This document shows positions 8,902 to 18,356 of a DNA stretch of 64,000 nt, in pieces. Made by a program: the position numbers and the translations under genes. The notes beneath the pieces were generated by a model. The model saw only the letters and a list, made by a program, of their open reading frames with translations, made no database searches and was not told the DNA's origin. How positions within the stretch are numbered: position 1 is the first letter of the stretch; each line of letters opens with the position of its first letter. This DNA comes from Streptomyces mutabilis (GTDB lineage Bacteria; Actinomycetota; Actinomycetes; Streptomycetales; Streptomycetaceae), in NCBI RefSeq assembly GCF_014649815.1, contig NZ_BMTT01000001.1:682001-746000 (forward strand), given 5' to 3'.

Positions 8902-9630
8902 TCACGGCCAGGGGTTGAGCCCTTCCGAGCGGCGCTGCGCGCACCCGGGCGTCGGGTCCAGGCAGACCCGGCGGATCATCGGGAACTCCTCGCGCAGCCG
9001 CTGCTCGGCCCGCTCGCACGCCCACTCGGTCTGCGCCGCCGTCGCAACGTCCCGGAAGTCGGCCTTGGCGGCGACCAGCGCCTCCCGCGGTCCCTGCACC
9101 AGGGTGGTCAGCTCCAGTACGGCTTCGATGTGCTCGACGGCCACCGGTTCCGCGCTGACGCGCTCGCGCACGGTGCGGGGCAGCGGAACTCGGCGTCGGA
9201 GCGGCCCGGCACCCAGGCGACGTACAGCAGCAGGGCGCCGATGCCTCGCCGTGCGCCTGCTTGAGGCCGGTGCGCAGCGAGTAACCCTCCAGGAGGAAGG
9301 CGACGGCGAGGACGAGGTAGGCGAGCAGCGGGTCGCCGGGTTCCTCGCCGTGGCGACGGCGGCGAGCAGGGCCCAGATGCAGCGTTCGGGGCCGTGGCCG
9401 AGGGGGGGCCTCGTCGGCGGGGCGCTCGCTGCGTTCGAGCGAGGTCAGCAGCAGGACCTCGTGACGGTGCCGGCGACCGAGTGCGCGGCCTCCGAGAGCA
9501 TCGCGCCGGAGCCGCTGATCACGCCGGCCACCGCCTTGGCGATGGCGATGCCGAGGTTGGCGAAGGCGGCGACCAGCACGGTGAAAGTGCTCTCGCCGCC
9601 GCCGGTCTCGTGCCGCTGAGGTCTGGCCAT
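8902..9630 (-). pseudogene. Decayed cation diffusion facilitator (cation efflux) gene
   Basis: Pieces of one cation diffusion facilitator lie in different frames. Frame 1 gives the start and first membrane segments (MARPQRHETGGGESTFTVLV, then IAKAVAGVISGSGAMLSEAAHSVAGT). A second frame gives EVLLLTSLERSERP, then a loop and LAYLVLAVAFLLEGYSLRTG. The C-terminal cytoplasmic domain (VEHIEAVLELTTLVQGPREALVAAK) is back in another readable frame. The conserved His/Asp region around the second metal site is disrupted and the total length is short. At least two frame changes plus missing sequence indicate real decay rather than a single sequencing error. Confidence 0.75.
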
Positions 9631-9635
9631 GCCCC

Positions 9636-10508
9636 TCAGCGTTCCCGAGGGACGCGCACCACGCCTTCCTGGATGACCGAGATGGCGAGCCGCCCGTCAT
9701 GCGTGTGGATACGGGCCTGGCCGAGGCCCCGGCCGCCGGACGCGGACGGCGACTGCTGGTCGTACAGGAGCCACTCGTCGGCGCGGAAGGGCCGGTGGAA
9801 CCACATCGCGTGGTCCAGCGAGGCCCCGACGACGTCGCCGACGGCCCAGCCGCCGCGGCCGTGGGCGAGCAGCACCGAGTCGAGGAGGGTCATGTCGGAG
9901 ACGTAGGTGGCGAGGACGACGTGCAGGAGGGGGTCGTCGGTGAGTTTGCCGTTGGTGCGGAACCACACCTGGGAGTGGGGTTCGCGGGGCGTGCCGTAGT
10001 CGCCGAAGGGCGGGTCGTCGACGTAGCGCAGGTCGACGGCGGCCCGCGCCTCCAGGAACCGCTCCACGGTCTCGGCGGGCAGGTGCGGGTAGCTCCGCAG
10101 CCGTTCCTCGCCGGTGGGGAGGGTCGCCGGGTCCGGGGCGGGCGGCATCGGGGCCTGGTGGTCCAGACCGTCCTCGTACGTCTGGAAGGACGCCGACAGG
10201 CCGAAGATCGGCTTGCCGTGCTGGACGGCGACGACGCGGCGGGTGGTGAAGGAGCGGCCGTCGCGCAGGCGGTCGACGTCGTAGACGATGGGGGCGCCGG
10301 GGTCGCCGGGGCGCAGGAAGTACGCGTGCAGGGAGTGCGCGTGCCGGTCGGCGGGGACCGTGCGTCCGGCGGCGACCAGCGCCTGGGCGGCCACCTGCCC
10401 GCCGAAGACCCGGGGGACGACGGCGCAGCGGGAGTCGCCGCGGTAGATGTCCTCCTCGATCCGCTCGAGGTCGAGCAGGTCGAGGAGGGACTGGAGTGCT
10501 TCGCTCAT
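9636..10508 (-). CDS. tesB: Acyl-CoA thioesterase II (TesB)
   Basis: A 290-aa double-hotdog acyl-CoA thioesterase hydrolysing medium/long-chain acyl-CoA to free acid and CoA. Characteristic TesB stretches are VFGGQVAAQALVAA near residue 30, HSLHAYFLRPGDPGAPIVYDV, and the C-terminal hotdog with SLDHAMWFHRPFRADEWLLYD, whose Asp/His region matches the family active site. The stop-to-start gap with the upstream acyl-CoA dehydrogenase is 10 bases, so the two probably form a fatty-acid-related operon. Confidence 0.9.
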   Translation of the reverse strand: MSEALQSLLDLLDLERIEEDIYRGDSRCAVVPRVFGGQVAAQALVAAGRTVPADRHAHSLHAYFLRPGDPGAPIVYDVDRLRDGRSFTTRRVVAVQHGKPIFGLSASFQTYEDGLDHQAPMPPAPDPATLPTGEERLRSYPHLPAETVERFLEARAAVDLRYVDDPPFGDYGTPREPHSQVWFRTNGKLTDDPLLHVVLATYVSDMTLLDSVLLAHGRGGWAVGDVVGASLDHAMWFHRPFRADEWLLYDQQSPSASGGRGLGQARIHTHDGRLAISVIQEGVVRVPRER

Positions 10509-10518
10509 GTCCTGGGGT

Positions 10519-11676
10519 TTACAGGCCCATGTTCTTCGCGATGATCGACTTCATGATTTCGCTGGTACCGCCGTAGATGCGGTTGACGCGATTGTCGGCG
10601 TACAGGCGGGCGATCGGGTACTCGTTCATGTAGCCGTAGCCGCCGTGGAGCTGGAGGCAGCGGTCGATGACGCGATGGGCGACCTCGGTGCAGAACAGCT
10701 TGGCGCTGGCGGCCTCGGCGGGGGTGAGTTCGCCGGCGTCCAGGGCCTCGGTGGCGCGGTCGGCGACGGCCTCGGCGGCGTCCACCTCGGCTTGGCAGGC
10801 GGCCAGCTCGAACTTGGTGTTCTGGAAGTGGGCGACCGGCTTGCCGAAGACGGTGCGCTCCTGCACGTACTGCGTGGCGAACCGGACGGCGGCCTTGGCC
10901 TGCGCGTAGGCGCCGTAGGCGATGCCCCAGCGCTCGGAGGCGAGGTTGTGGCCGAGGTAGGAGAAGCCCTTGTTCTCCTCGCCGAGCAGGTCCTCGACGG
11001 GCACCTTGACGTCGACGAAGGCCAGCTCGGCGGTGTCGGAGGTGCGCAGGCCCAGCTTGTCCAGCTTGCGGCCGACGGAGTAGCCCTCGGACTTGGTGTC
11101 CACGGCGAACAGGGATATGCCGAAGCGGCGGTCGTCCTCGCGCGGGGCGGAGGTGCGGGCGCAGACGATCACCTTGTCGGCGTGAACGCCGCCGGTGATG
11201 AAGGTCTTGGCGCCGTTGAGGACGTAGTGGGTGCCGTCCTCGCTCAGCTTGGCGGTGGTCTTCATGCCCGCGAGGTCGGAGCCGGTGCCCGGCTCGGTCA
11301 TCGCGATGGCCCACATCTCCTCGCCGGTGACGAACTTCGGCAGGTAGCGCTTCTTCTGCTCGTCGGTGGCCAGCATCTTGATGTAGGGCAGGGCGAGCAG
11401 CACGTGCACGCCGGAGCCGCCGAACTGGACGCCCGCGCGGGCGGTCTCCTCGTAGAGGACGGCCTCGAACTTGTGGCTGTCCAGGCCGGCGCCGCCGAAC
11501 TCCTCGGGCACGTTGATGCCGAAGATGCCCAGCTCGCCGAGCTTGTAGTAGAAGTCGCGCGGCGCCTGGCCCGCGGCGAACCACTCGTCGTAGACGGGGA
11601 CGACCTCGGCCTCGATGAAGGCGCGGAGGGTCTCCCGGAACGCCTCGTGGTCCTCGTTGAACACCGTACGGCGCAC
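10519..11676 (-). CDS. Acyl-CoA dehydrogenase
   Basis: A 385-aa FAD-dependent acyl-CoA dehydrogenase (alpha,beta-oxidation of acyl-CoA thioesters). Family signatures are AMTEPGTGSDLAGMKTTA and the C-terminal CLQLHGGYGYMNEYPIARLY. The position that carries the catalytic Glu in medium-chain enzymes reads YGGTSEI, i.e. Gly. This is the pattern of long-chain and related subfamilies whose base lies elsewhere, so the chain-length class is uncertain. The GTG start has GGAGG. It is cotranscribed with tesB. A palindrome AAGCGCTT sits just upstream. Confidence 0.9.
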   Translation of the reverse strand: MRRTVFNEDHEAFRETLRAFIEAEVVPVYDEWFAAGQAPRDFYYKLGELGIFGINVPEEFGGAGLDSHKFEAVLYEETARAGVQFGGSGVHVLLALPYIKMLATDEQKKRYLPKFVTGEEMWAIAMTEPGTGSDLAGMKTTAKLSEDGTHYVLNGAKTFITGGVHADKVIVCARTSAPREDDRRFGISLFAVDTKSEGYSVGRKLDKLGLRTSDTAELAFVDVKVPVEDLLGEENKGFSYLGHNLASERWGIAYGAYAQAKAAVRFATQYVQERTVFGKPVAHFQNTKFELAACQAEVDAAEAVADRATEALDAGELTPAEAASAKLFCTEVAHRVIDRCLQLHGGYGYMNEYPIARLYADNRVNRIYGGTSEIMKSIIAKNMGL

Positions 11677-11701
11677 CGCGCCACCTCCAGGGTACGTATC
11701 T

Positions 11702-11709
11702 AAGCGCTT
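11702..11709. promoter_or_regulatory. Possible operator upstream of acyl-CoA dehydrogenase
   Basis: AAGCGCTT is a perfect 8-bp palindrome inside CTAAGCGCTTGCTCAGG, 25 bases before the GTG start. Sites of this look precede fatty-acid genes controlled by TetR regulators. The assignment is by appearance only. Confidence 0.3.
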
Positions 11710-11796
11710 GCTCAGGCTTCACCGTACCGGCGGGTAGGGAGAGGCGTCCAGAGTGGGACGCGGGTAACCCTCGTCACTCCCCCGCCTCTTCGGGCG

Positions 11797-12408
11797 TCAG
11801 CCCTCCCCCACCGCCGCGAACGCCCCCCGCGCCATCCGGTGCAGCAGCGCCGCCGTCACCGCGCGGCCCGGCAGGGAGCCGGGGCGGCCCAGGTGCGGGG
11901 TGGAGTTCAGGAGGCCGAAGACCGAGTGGACGGCCGAGCGGGCGCTCGGCTCCGGGACCGCCGGGTAGACCTCGCGCAGCACCCCGACCCACAGTTCGAC
12001 GTACTGCCGCTGGAGCTGGCGGACCAGCTTGCGGTCGGCGTCCCGGAGGCGGTCCAGCTCGCGGTCGTGCAGGGTGATGAGCGGGCGGTCGTCGAGCGCG
12101 AAGTCGATGTGACCCTCGATGAGCGAGTCGAGGACCGCCCCGGGGCCCGGGTCGGAGCCGGTCACCCCGTCGGCCTCCGCCAGCCGCCGCTTCGCCCCGG
12201 TCAGCAGCGAGTCGCTGATCCCGACCAGCAGCTCGGCGAGCATCGCGTCCTTGCCGGCGAAGTGCCGGTAGAGGCCAGGGCCGCTGATGCCGACCGCGGC
12301 ACCTATCTCGTCGACGCCGACACCGTGGAAGCCGCGCTCGGCGAAGAGCCGGGCGGCCTCCTTGAGAATCTGCTCGCGGCGGGTGGGGGCGTCGGTTCTG
12401 GTGGCCAT
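11797..12408 (-). CDS. TetR-family regulator, probable repressor of the leucine/isovalerate operon
   Basis: A 203-aa protein with an N-terminal TetR helix-turn-helix at about 10-56 (REQILKEAARLFAERGFHGV, then GISGPGLYRHFAGKDAML) and an all-helical C-terminal ligand domain. It is transcribed divergently from the methylcrotonyl-CoA carboxylase operon, and TTAAC-type inverted repeats fill the 105-bp gap. Regulators in this position commonly respond to an acyl-CoA intermediate. Control of the operon plus autorepression is inferred from the layout. Confidence 0.85.
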   Translation of the reverse strand: MATRTDAPTRREQILKEAARLFAERGFHGVGVDEIGAAVGISGPGLYRHFAGKDAMLAELLVGISDSLLTGAKRRLAEADGVTGSDPGPGAVLDSLIEGHIDFALDDRPLITLHDRELDRLRDADRKLVRQLQRQYVELWVGVLREVYPAVPEPSARSAVHSVFGLLNSTPHLGRPGSLPGRAVTAALLHRMARGAFAAVGEG

Positions 12409-12429
12409 GGGATCAATTCTAGACAGGGC

Positions 12430-12476
12430 GGTTAGCGGTCGTTAACCTGAAGGAAATGCGTTAACGCTCATTAACC
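12430..12476. promoter_or_regulatory. TTAAC inverted repeats, probable TetR operator
   Basis: Two elements lie in the divergent gap. GGTTAGCGGTCGTTAACC at 12430-12447 has GGTTA/TAACC arms. The perfect palindrome GCGTTAACGC at 12458-12467 runs into TCATTAACC. A 2x GATCGACC direct repeat follows at 12477-12492. Low-GC, symmetric DNA between a TetR gene and its presumed target is a typical operator arrangement. Confidence 0.6.
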
Positions 12477-12513
12477 GATCGACCGATCGACCATCGGGTG
12501 AGGGGACCGCAGG

Positions 12514-14130
12514 ATGCACGAGGCACCGGAGCTGACGACGGCGGCGGATCCCGCCTCCGAGGCCTTTCGGGCCAACGAGGAGGCGCACCGCGTCCTCGTG
12601 GAGGAGCTGCGCGCCAAGCTGGCGGCGGCCAGGCTCGGCGGCGGGGAGCGGGCCCGGGCCCGGCACACCGCCCGCGGCAAACTGCTGCCGCGCGACCGCG
12701 TGGACACGCTGCTCGATCCGGGCTCGCCGTTCCTGGAGCTGGCGCCGCTCGCGGCCGACGGGCTCTACGACGGCCAGGCCCCGGCCGCCGGCGTGATCGC
12801 CGGGATCGGCCGGGTCAGCGGCCGGGAGTGCGTGATCGTCGCCAACGACGCCACCGTCAAGGGCGGCACGTACTACCCGATGACCGTGAAGAAGCACCTG
12901 CGGGCGCAGGAGGTGGCGCTGGAGAACCGGCTGCCGTGCCTGTACCTGGTGGACTCCGGGGGCGCCTTCCTGCCGATGCAGGACGAGGTCTTCCCCGACC
13001 GCGAGCACTTCGGGCGGATCTTCTACAACCAGGCCAGGATGTCCGGCGCCGGCATCCCGCAGATCGCGGCCGTCCTCGGCTCCTGCACGGCGGGCGGCGC
13101 GTACGTCCCGGCGATGAGCGACGAGGCGGTGATCGTGCGCGATCAGGGCACGATCTTCCTGGGCGGCCCGCCGCTGGTGAAGGCGGCCACCGGCGAGGTG
13201 GTCACGGCGGAGGAGCTGGGCGGCGGCGAGGTGCACTCGCGGGTGTCCGGCGTGACCGACCACCTGGCGGAGGACGACGCGCACGCGCTGCGGATCGTGC
13301 GGCAGATCGTCTCCACGCTGCCCGGGCGCGGCGCGCTGCCGTGGGGCGTGGAGCCCGCCGTGGAGCCGAAGGCCGACCCGCAGCAGATGTCCGGCGTGGT
13401 CCCGGTCGACTCCCGCACCCCCTACGACGTCCGCGAGATCATCGCCCGGGTGGTGGACGGCTCGCGGTTCGCCGAGTTCAAGTCCGAGTACGGGCAGACG
13501 CTGGTCACCGGCTTCGCCCGCGTCCACGGCCACCCGGTGGGGATCGTCGCCAACAACGGCATCCTGTTCGCCGAGTCGGCCCAGAAGGGCGCCCACTTCA
13601 TCGAGCTGTGCGACCAGCGCGGCATCCCGCTGGTGTTCCTGCAGAACATCTCCGGGTTCATGGTCGGCAAGGACTACGAGGCCGGGGGCATCGCCAAGCA
13701 CGGCGCCAAGATGGTGACGGCGGTGGCGTGCACACGGGTGCCGAAGCTGACGGTGGTGGTCGGCGGGTCGTACGGCGCGGGGAACTACTCGATGTGCGGG
13801 CGGGCGTACTCGCCGCGCTTCCTGTGGATGTGGCCCAACGCCAAGATCTCGGTAATGGGCGGCGAGCAGGCCGCGTCCGTGCTGGCCACGGTCAAACGGG
13901 ACCAGCTGGAGGCCCGGGGCGAGGAGTGGCCGGCCGAGGAGGAGGAGTCCTTCAGGGCGCCGATCCGTGCGCAGTACGAGCGCCAGGGGAACGCCTACTA
14001 CGCGACCGCCCGCCTGTGGGACGACGGGGTGATCGAGCCCGCCGACACCCGGCAGGTGCTGGGTCTGGCCCTGACCGCGTGTGCCAACGCGCCGCTGGGC
14101 GAGCCCCAGTTCGGCGTCTTCCGGATGTGA
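12514..14130 (+). CDS. accD1: Methylcrotonyl-CoA carboxylase, carboxyltransferase (beta) subunit
   Basis: A 538-aa biotin-dependent carboxyltransferase moving CO2 from carboxybiotin to 3-methylcrotonyl-CoA in leucine/isovalerate breakdown. The core block [20 protein letters not shown], followed by [17 protein letters not shown], is the methylcrotonyl-CoA type rather than the propionyl-CoA type. [20 protein letters not shown] supports this. It is the first gene of a four-gene operon (beta, biotin carboxylase, HMG-CoA lyase, acyl-CoA dehydrogenase), exactly the leucine-pathway enzymes. The symbol follows S. coelicolor usage from memory. Confidence 0.9.
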   Translation: MHEAPELTTAADPASEAFRANEEAHRVLVEELRAKLAAARLGGGERARARHTARGKLLPRDRVDTLLDPGSPFLELAPLAADGLYDGQAPAAGVIAGIGRVSGRECVIVANDATVKGGTYYPMTVKKHLRAQEVALENRLPCLYLVDSGGAFLPMQDEVFPDREHFGRIFYNQARMSGAGIPQIAAVLGSCTAGGAYVPAMSDEAVIVRDQGTIFLGGPPLVKAATGEVVTAEELGGGEVHSRVSGVTDHLAEDDAHALRIVRQIVSTLPGRGALPWGVEPAVEPKADPQQMSGVVPVDSRTPYDVREIIARVVDGSRFAEFKSEYGQTLVTGFARVHGHPVGIVANNGILFAESAQKGAHFIELCDQRGIPLVFLQNISGFMVGKDYEAGGIAKHGAKMVTAVACTRVPKLTVVVGGSYGAGNYSMCGRAYSPRFLWMWPNAKISVMGGEQAASVLATVKRDQLEARGEEWPAEEEESFRAPIRAQYERQGNAYYATARLWDDGVIEPADTRQVLGLALTACANAPLGEPQFGVFRM

Positions 14131-14143
14131 GGAGGGGACTTCG

Positions 14144-16108
14144 ATGGGGAGCGCGATGGGGAGCTCGATGTTCGACACGGTGCTGGTGGCCAACCGCGGT
14201 GAGATCGCGGTGCGGGTCGTCCGGACGCTGCGCTCGATGGGCGTGCGCTCGGTGGCGGTCTTCTCCGACGCCGACGCGGACGCGCGGCACGTAAGGGAGG
14301 CCGACGAGGCGGTACGGATCGGCCCGGCGCCGGCGGCGGAGAGCTATCTGTCGGTCGAACGGCTGCTGGAGGCGGCGGCGCGGACGGGCGCGCAGGCCGT
14401 CCACCCGGGGTACGGATTCCTCGCGGAGAACGCCGGTTTCGCGCGGGCCTGCGAGGAGGCGGGGCTGGTCTTCATCGGGCCGCCCGCCGACGCCATCGCC
14501 CTGATGGGCGACAAGATCCGGGCCAAGGAGACGGTGAAGGCGGCCGGGGTGCCGGTGGTGCCGGGCTCCAGCGGCAGCGGCCTGACGGACGCGCAGCTCG
14601 CGGAGGCCGCCCGTGAGATCGGGACACCGGTGCTGCTCAAGCCGTCGGCCGGCGGTGGCGGCAAGGGCATGCGGCTGGTGCGGGACGCGGCCGTGCTGGC
14701 CGACGAGATCGCCGCCGCCCGCCGCGAGGCCCGCGCCTCCTTCGGCGACGACACGCTGCTGGTGGAGCGGTGGATCGACCGGCCCCGGCACATCGAGATC
14801 CAGGTCCTGGCCGACGGCCACGGGAACGTGGTGCACCTGGGCGAGCGCGAGTGCTCGCTGCAGCGCCGGCACCAGAAGGTCATCGAGGAGGCGCCCAGCG
14901 TCCTGCTCGACGAGGCGACCCGCGCCGCGATGGGCGAGGCGGCGGTGCAGGCGGCCCGCTCCTGCGGCTACGGGGGCGCGGGCACGGTGGAGTTCATCGT
15001 GCCGGGCGAGGACCCCTCGCAGTACTACTTCATGGAGATGAACACCCGCCTCCAGGTGGAGCACCCGGTGACCGAGCTGGTCACGGGCCTGGACCTGGTG
15101 GAGTGGCAGCTGCGGGTGGCGGCGGGCGAACGGCTCGGCTTCGCGCAGCGGGACGTGCGGCTGACCGGGCACGCGATCGAGGCCCGCCTGTGCGCGGAGG
15201 ACCCGGCGCGCGGCTTCCTCCCCTCCGGCGGCACGGTGCTGCGCCTGCACGAGCCGGAGGGCGACGGTGTCCGCACCGACTCCGGGCTCAGCGAGGGCAC
15301 CGAGGTCGGCAGCCTCTACGACCCGATGCTGTCCAAGGTCATCGCGTACGGCCCCGACCGCGCCACCGCCCTGCGCAGGCTCCGGGCGGCCCTCGCCCGG
15401 ACGGTGACGCTGGGCGTGCAGACCAACGCCGGGTTCCTGCGGCGGCTGCTCGCCCACCCGGCGGTGGTGGCGGGCGAGCTGGACACCGGACTGGTGGAGC
15501 GGGAAGTCGATTCCCTGGTCTCCACCGACGTGCCGGAGGAGGTGTACGAGGCGGCGGCGGCCGTACGGCTGGACGCGCTGCGTCCGCGCGGGGACGGCTG
15601 GACGGACCCGTTCTCGGTGCCGAGCGGCTGGCGGATGGGCGGCGCGCCGAAGCCGGTCTCCTTCCACCTGCGGGTCACCGACCCGGTGGAGCACACCCCG
15701 CGCGGCGTCCACACCGTCACCGACGACCACGTCGCCGTCGCCCTGGACGGCGTCCGGCACACCTTCCACCGGGCCGCCGACTGGTTGGGCCGCGACGGCG
15801 ACGCCTGGCACGTGCGCGACCACGACCCGGTCGCCGCCTCCCTCACCGGTGCCGCCCACGCGGGCGCCGACTCGCTGACCGCTCCCATGCCGGGCACGGT
15901 GACGGTGGTGAAGGTGGCCGTCGGCGACGAGGTGAGCGCCGGGCAGAGCCTGCTGGTGGTGGAGGCGATGAAGATGGAGCACGTCATCTCCGCCCCGCAC
16001 GCGGGCACGGTCGCCGAGCTGGACGTGGCGCCGGGCACGACCGTGGCCATGGACCAGGTGCTCGCGGTCATCGCACCCACCGACGACGGTGAGGAGGAGA
16101 CGGCGTGA
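14144..16108 (+). CDS. accA1: Methylcrotonyl-CoA carboxylase, biotin carboxylase + BCCP (alpha) subunit
   Basis: A protein of about 654 residues. The N-terminal biotin carboxylase has the ATP-grasp loop [30 protein letters not shown] and [16 protein letters not shown]-terminal biotin carboxyl carrier domain has EAMKMEH with the biotinylated Lys610. It carboxylates its own biotin with ATP and bicarbonate for the upstream carboxyltransferase. ATG 14144 is chosen because GGAGGGG lies just after the previous stop; ATG at 14156 and 14168 also exist. Its stop overlaps the HMG-CoA lyase start. Confidence 0.9.
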   Translation: MGSAMGSSMFDTVLVANRGEIAVRVVRTLRSMGVRSVAVFSDADADARHVREADEAVRIGPAPAAESYLSVERLLEAAARTGAQAVHPGYGFLAENAGFARACEEAGLVFIGPPADAIALMGDKIRAKETVKAAGVPVVPGSSGSGLTDAQLAEAAREIGTPVLLKPSAGGGGKGMRLVRDAAVLADEIAAARREARASFGDDTLLVERWIDRPRHIEIQVLADGHGNVVHLGERECSLQRRHQKVIEEAPSVLLDEATRAAMGEAAVQAARSCGYGGAGTVEFIVPGEDPSQYYFMEMNTRLQVEHPVTELVTGLDLVEWQLRVAAGERLGFAQRDVRLTGHAIEARLCAEDPARGFLPSGGTVLRLHEPEGDGVRTDSGLSEGTEVGSLYDPMLSKVIAYGPDRATALRRLRAALARTVTLGVQTNAGFLRRLLAHPAVVAGELDTGLVEREVDSLVSTDVPEEVYEAAAAVRLDALRPRGDGWTDPFSVPSGWRMGGAPKPVSFHLRVTDPVEHTPRGVHTVTDDHVAVALDGVRHTFHRAADWLGRDGDAWHVRDHDPVAASLTGAAHAGADSLTAPMPGTVTVVKVAVGDEVSAGQSLLVVEAMKMEHVISAPHAGTVAELDVAPGTTVAMDQVLAVIAPTDDGEEETA

Positions 16109-17070
16109 ACGCCCCCGAGCTGGGTCTGCCCATGGCCGTACCGGCCGAGGGACTGCCCGCCCGCGTCCGCATCCACGAGGTGGGCGCGCGCGACGGCCTG
16201 CAGAACGAGAAGGCGACGGTGCCGGTGGAGGTGAAGGCGGAGTTCGTCCGCCGTCTGGCCGGTACGGGCCTGACCACCATCGAGGCGACGAGCTTCGTGC
16301 ACCCCAAGTGGGTGCCGCAGCTGGCGGACGCGGAGCGGCTGTTCCCGGCGGTCGCGGACCTGCCGGTCGAGCTGCCCGTGCTGGTGCCGAACGAACGCGG
16401 CCTCGACCGCGCCCTCGCGCTCGGCGCCCGCCGCGTCGCGGTCTTCGCCAGTGCCACGGAGTCCTTCGCCAAGGCCAACCTGAACCGGACGGTGGACGAG
16501 GCGCTGGCCATGTTCGAGCCGGTGGTGGCGCGGGCCAAGGGCGCCGACGTCCACGTCCGGGGCTATCTCTCGATGTGCTTCGGCGACCCGTGGGAGGGCG
16601 CGGTCCCCGTCGAGCAGGTGGTGAAGGTCTGCCGGGCCCTGCTGGACATGGGCTGCGACGAGCTGAGCCTCGGTGACACCATCGGGGTGGCGACCCCGGG
16701 CCACGTGAGCGCCCTGCTCACCTCCCTCTTCGACGCCGGCGTTCCCGTGGACGCGCTCGGCGTGCACTTCCACGACACGTACGGCCAGGCCCTGTCCAAC
16801 ACCTACGCGGCCCTGCGGCACGGCGTGAGCACCGTCGACGCCTCCGCGGGCGGACTGGGCGGCTGCCCCTACGCGAAGTCCGCCACCGGAAACCTCGCCA
16901 CCGAAGACCTCGTGTGGATGCTGCGCGGCCTCGGCATCGACACCGGGGTCGACCTCGGCTCTCTCGTCGCCACCAGCGTCTGGATGGCCGCCCACCTGGG
17001 CCGACCCAGCCCGTCCCGCACCGTCCGGGCCCTCGCCGGCCCGGGCGACGACTCCGACCAGGAGAAGTGA
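16105..17070 (+). CDS. hmgL: Hydroxymethylglutaryl-CoA lyase
   Basis: A 321-aa TIM-barrel lyase cleaving HMG-CoA to acetyl-CoA and acetoacetate, the last step of leucine catabolism. Diagnostic motifs are [13 protein letters not shown] near the N-terminus, [21 protein letters not shown], and the catalytic Cys loop [20 protein letters not shown]. The GTG start overlaps the stop of the biotin carboxylase gene (GTGA), showing translational coupling. The methylglutaconyl-CoA hydratase needed between carboxylase and lyase is not encoded here. Confidence 0.92.
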   Translation: MNAPELGLPMAVPAEGLPARVRIHEVGARDGLQNEKATVPVEVKAEFVRRLAGTGLTTIEATSFVHPKWVPQLADAERLFPAVADLPVELPVLVPNERGLDRALALGARRVAVFASATESFAKANLNRTVDEALAMFEPVVARAKGADVHVRGYLSMCFGDPWEGAVPVEQVVKVCRALLDMGCDELSLGDTIGVATPGHVSALLTSLFDAGVPVDALGVHFHDTYGQALSNTYAALRHGVSTVDASAGGLGGCPYAKSATGNLATEDLVWMLRGLGIDTGVDLGSLVATSVWMAAHLGRPSPSRTVRALAGPGDDSDQEK

Positions 17071-17074
17071 AGCC

Positions 17075-18235
17075 ATGGACCACAAGCTCTCCCCCGAACT
17101 CGAGGAACTCCGCCGCACGGTGGAGGAGTTCGCCCACGACGTCGTGGCGCCCAAGATCGGCGACTTCTACGAGCGGCACGAGTTCCCGTACGAGATCGTC
17201 CGGGAGATGGGCCGCATGGGCCTGTTCGGCCTGCCGTTCCCGGAGGAGCACGGCGGCATGGGCGGCGACTACCTGGCACTCGGCATCGCCCTGGAGGAGT
17301 TGGCCCGCGTCGACTCGTCGGTGGCGATCACGCTGGAGGCGGGCGTCTCGCTGGGCGCGATGCCGATCCACCTGTTCGGCACCGAGGAGCAGAAGCGCGA
17401 GTGGCTGCCCCGGCTGTGCTCCGGCGAGATCCTGGGCGCCTTCGGGCTGACCGAGCCGGACGGCGGCAGTGACGCGGGCGCGACGCGGACCACGGCCCGC
17501 CTCGACGAGGCGACGAACGAGTGGGTGATCAACGGCACCAAGTGCTTCATCACCAACTCCGGCACCGACATCACCGGTCTGGTGACGGTCACGGCGGTCA
17601 CCGGCCGCAAGCCGGACGGCCGTCCGCTGATCTCGGCGATCATCGTGCCGTCCGGCACCCCGGGCTTCACGGTGGCGGCCCCGTACTCGAAGGTCGGCTG
17701 GAACGCGTCGGACACTCGTGAGCTGTCCTTCGCCGACGTCCGGGTCCCGGCGACGAACCTGCTGGGCGAGGAGGGCCGCGGCTACGCGCAGTTCCTGCGC
17801 ATCCTCGACGAGGGCCGGATCGCCATCGCCGCCCTGGGCACGGGGCTGGCGCAGGGCTGCGTGGACGAGTCGGTGAAGTACGCGAAGGAGCGGCACGCCT
17901 TCGGCAGGCCCATCGGCGCCAACCAGGCCATCCAGTTCAAGATCGCTGACATGGAGATGAAGGCCCACACCTCCCGACTCGCCTGGCGCGACGCGGCCTC
18001 CCGGCTGGTGACGGGCGAGCCGTTCAAGAAGGAGGCGGCGCTGGCGAAGCTGTACTCGTCGACGGTGGCGGTGGACAACGCCCGGGAGGCGACACAGATC
18101 CACGGCGGCTACGGCTTCATGAACGAGTACCCGGTGGCCCGCATGTGGCGGGACGCGAAAATCCTGGAGATCGGCGAGGGCACCAGCGAGGTCCAGCGGA
18201 TGCTGATCGCGAGGGAGTTGGGCCTGGTCAGCTGA
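17075..18235 (+). CDS. acdH: Branched-chain acyl-CoA dehydrogenase
   Basis: A 386-aa FAD acyl-CoA dehydrogenase with FGLTEPDGGSDAGATRTTA and IHGGYGFMNEYPVARMWRDA. The C-terminal EIGEGTSEVQRM keeps Glu at the medium/short-chain catalytic position, unlike the YGGT of the paralogue at 10.5 kb. It follows the lyase gene by four bases in the leucine operon, so isovaleryl-CoA is the expected substrate. From memory the S. coelicolor homologue (acdH) acts on branched acyl-CoAs. A hairpin closes the operon. Confidence 0.88.
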   Translation: MDHKLSPELEELRRTVEEFAHDVVAPKIGDFYERHEFPYEIVREMGRMGLFGLPFPEEHGGMGGDYLALGIALEELARVDSSVAITLEAGVSLGAMPIHLFGTEEQKREWLPRLCSGEILGAFGLTEPDGGSDAGATRTTARLDEATNEWVINGTKCFITNSGTDITGLVTVTAVTGRKPDGRPLISAIIVPSGTPGFTVAAPYSKVGWNASDTRELSFADVRVPATNLLGEEGRGYAQFLRILDEGRIAIAALGTGLAQGCVDESVKYAKERHAFGRPIGANQAIQFKIADMEMKAHTSRLAWRDAASRLVTGEPFKKEAALAKLYSSTVAVDNAREATQIHGGYGFMNEYPVARMWRDAKILEIGEGTSEVQRMLIARELGLVS

Positions 18236-18249
18236 GGCGCCGGCAGTCC

Positions 18250-18275
18250 GGGCGGGGCAGGTCGCGGCCCCGCCC
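18250..18275 (+). terminator. GC hairpin after acdH
   Basis: A 9-bp perfect stem (GGGCGGGGC/GCCCCGCCC) with an 8-nt loop sits 15 bases after the acdH stop and before the desE promoter. It probably separates the two transcription units. Confidence 0.6.
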
Positions 18276-18290
18276 TATGGACAAGATCTG

Positions 18291-18305
18291 AGGTTAGGCT
18301 AACCT
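18291..18305. promoter_or_regulatory. Iron box upstream of desE
   Basis: AGGTTAGGCTAACCT is a 15-base palindrome, perfect around its central base. It matches the core of the actinobacterial iron box (consensus TTAGGTTAGGCTCACCTAA) bound by DmdR1/IdeR with Fe2+. It lies 52 bases before the desE ATG, so desEF should be repressed when iron is plentiful. Confidence 0.9.
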
Positions 18306-18356
18306 ATCTTGGACTTGTCCCGCGGATGCTCCGCACCGTTCGAAAGCAGCCACACC

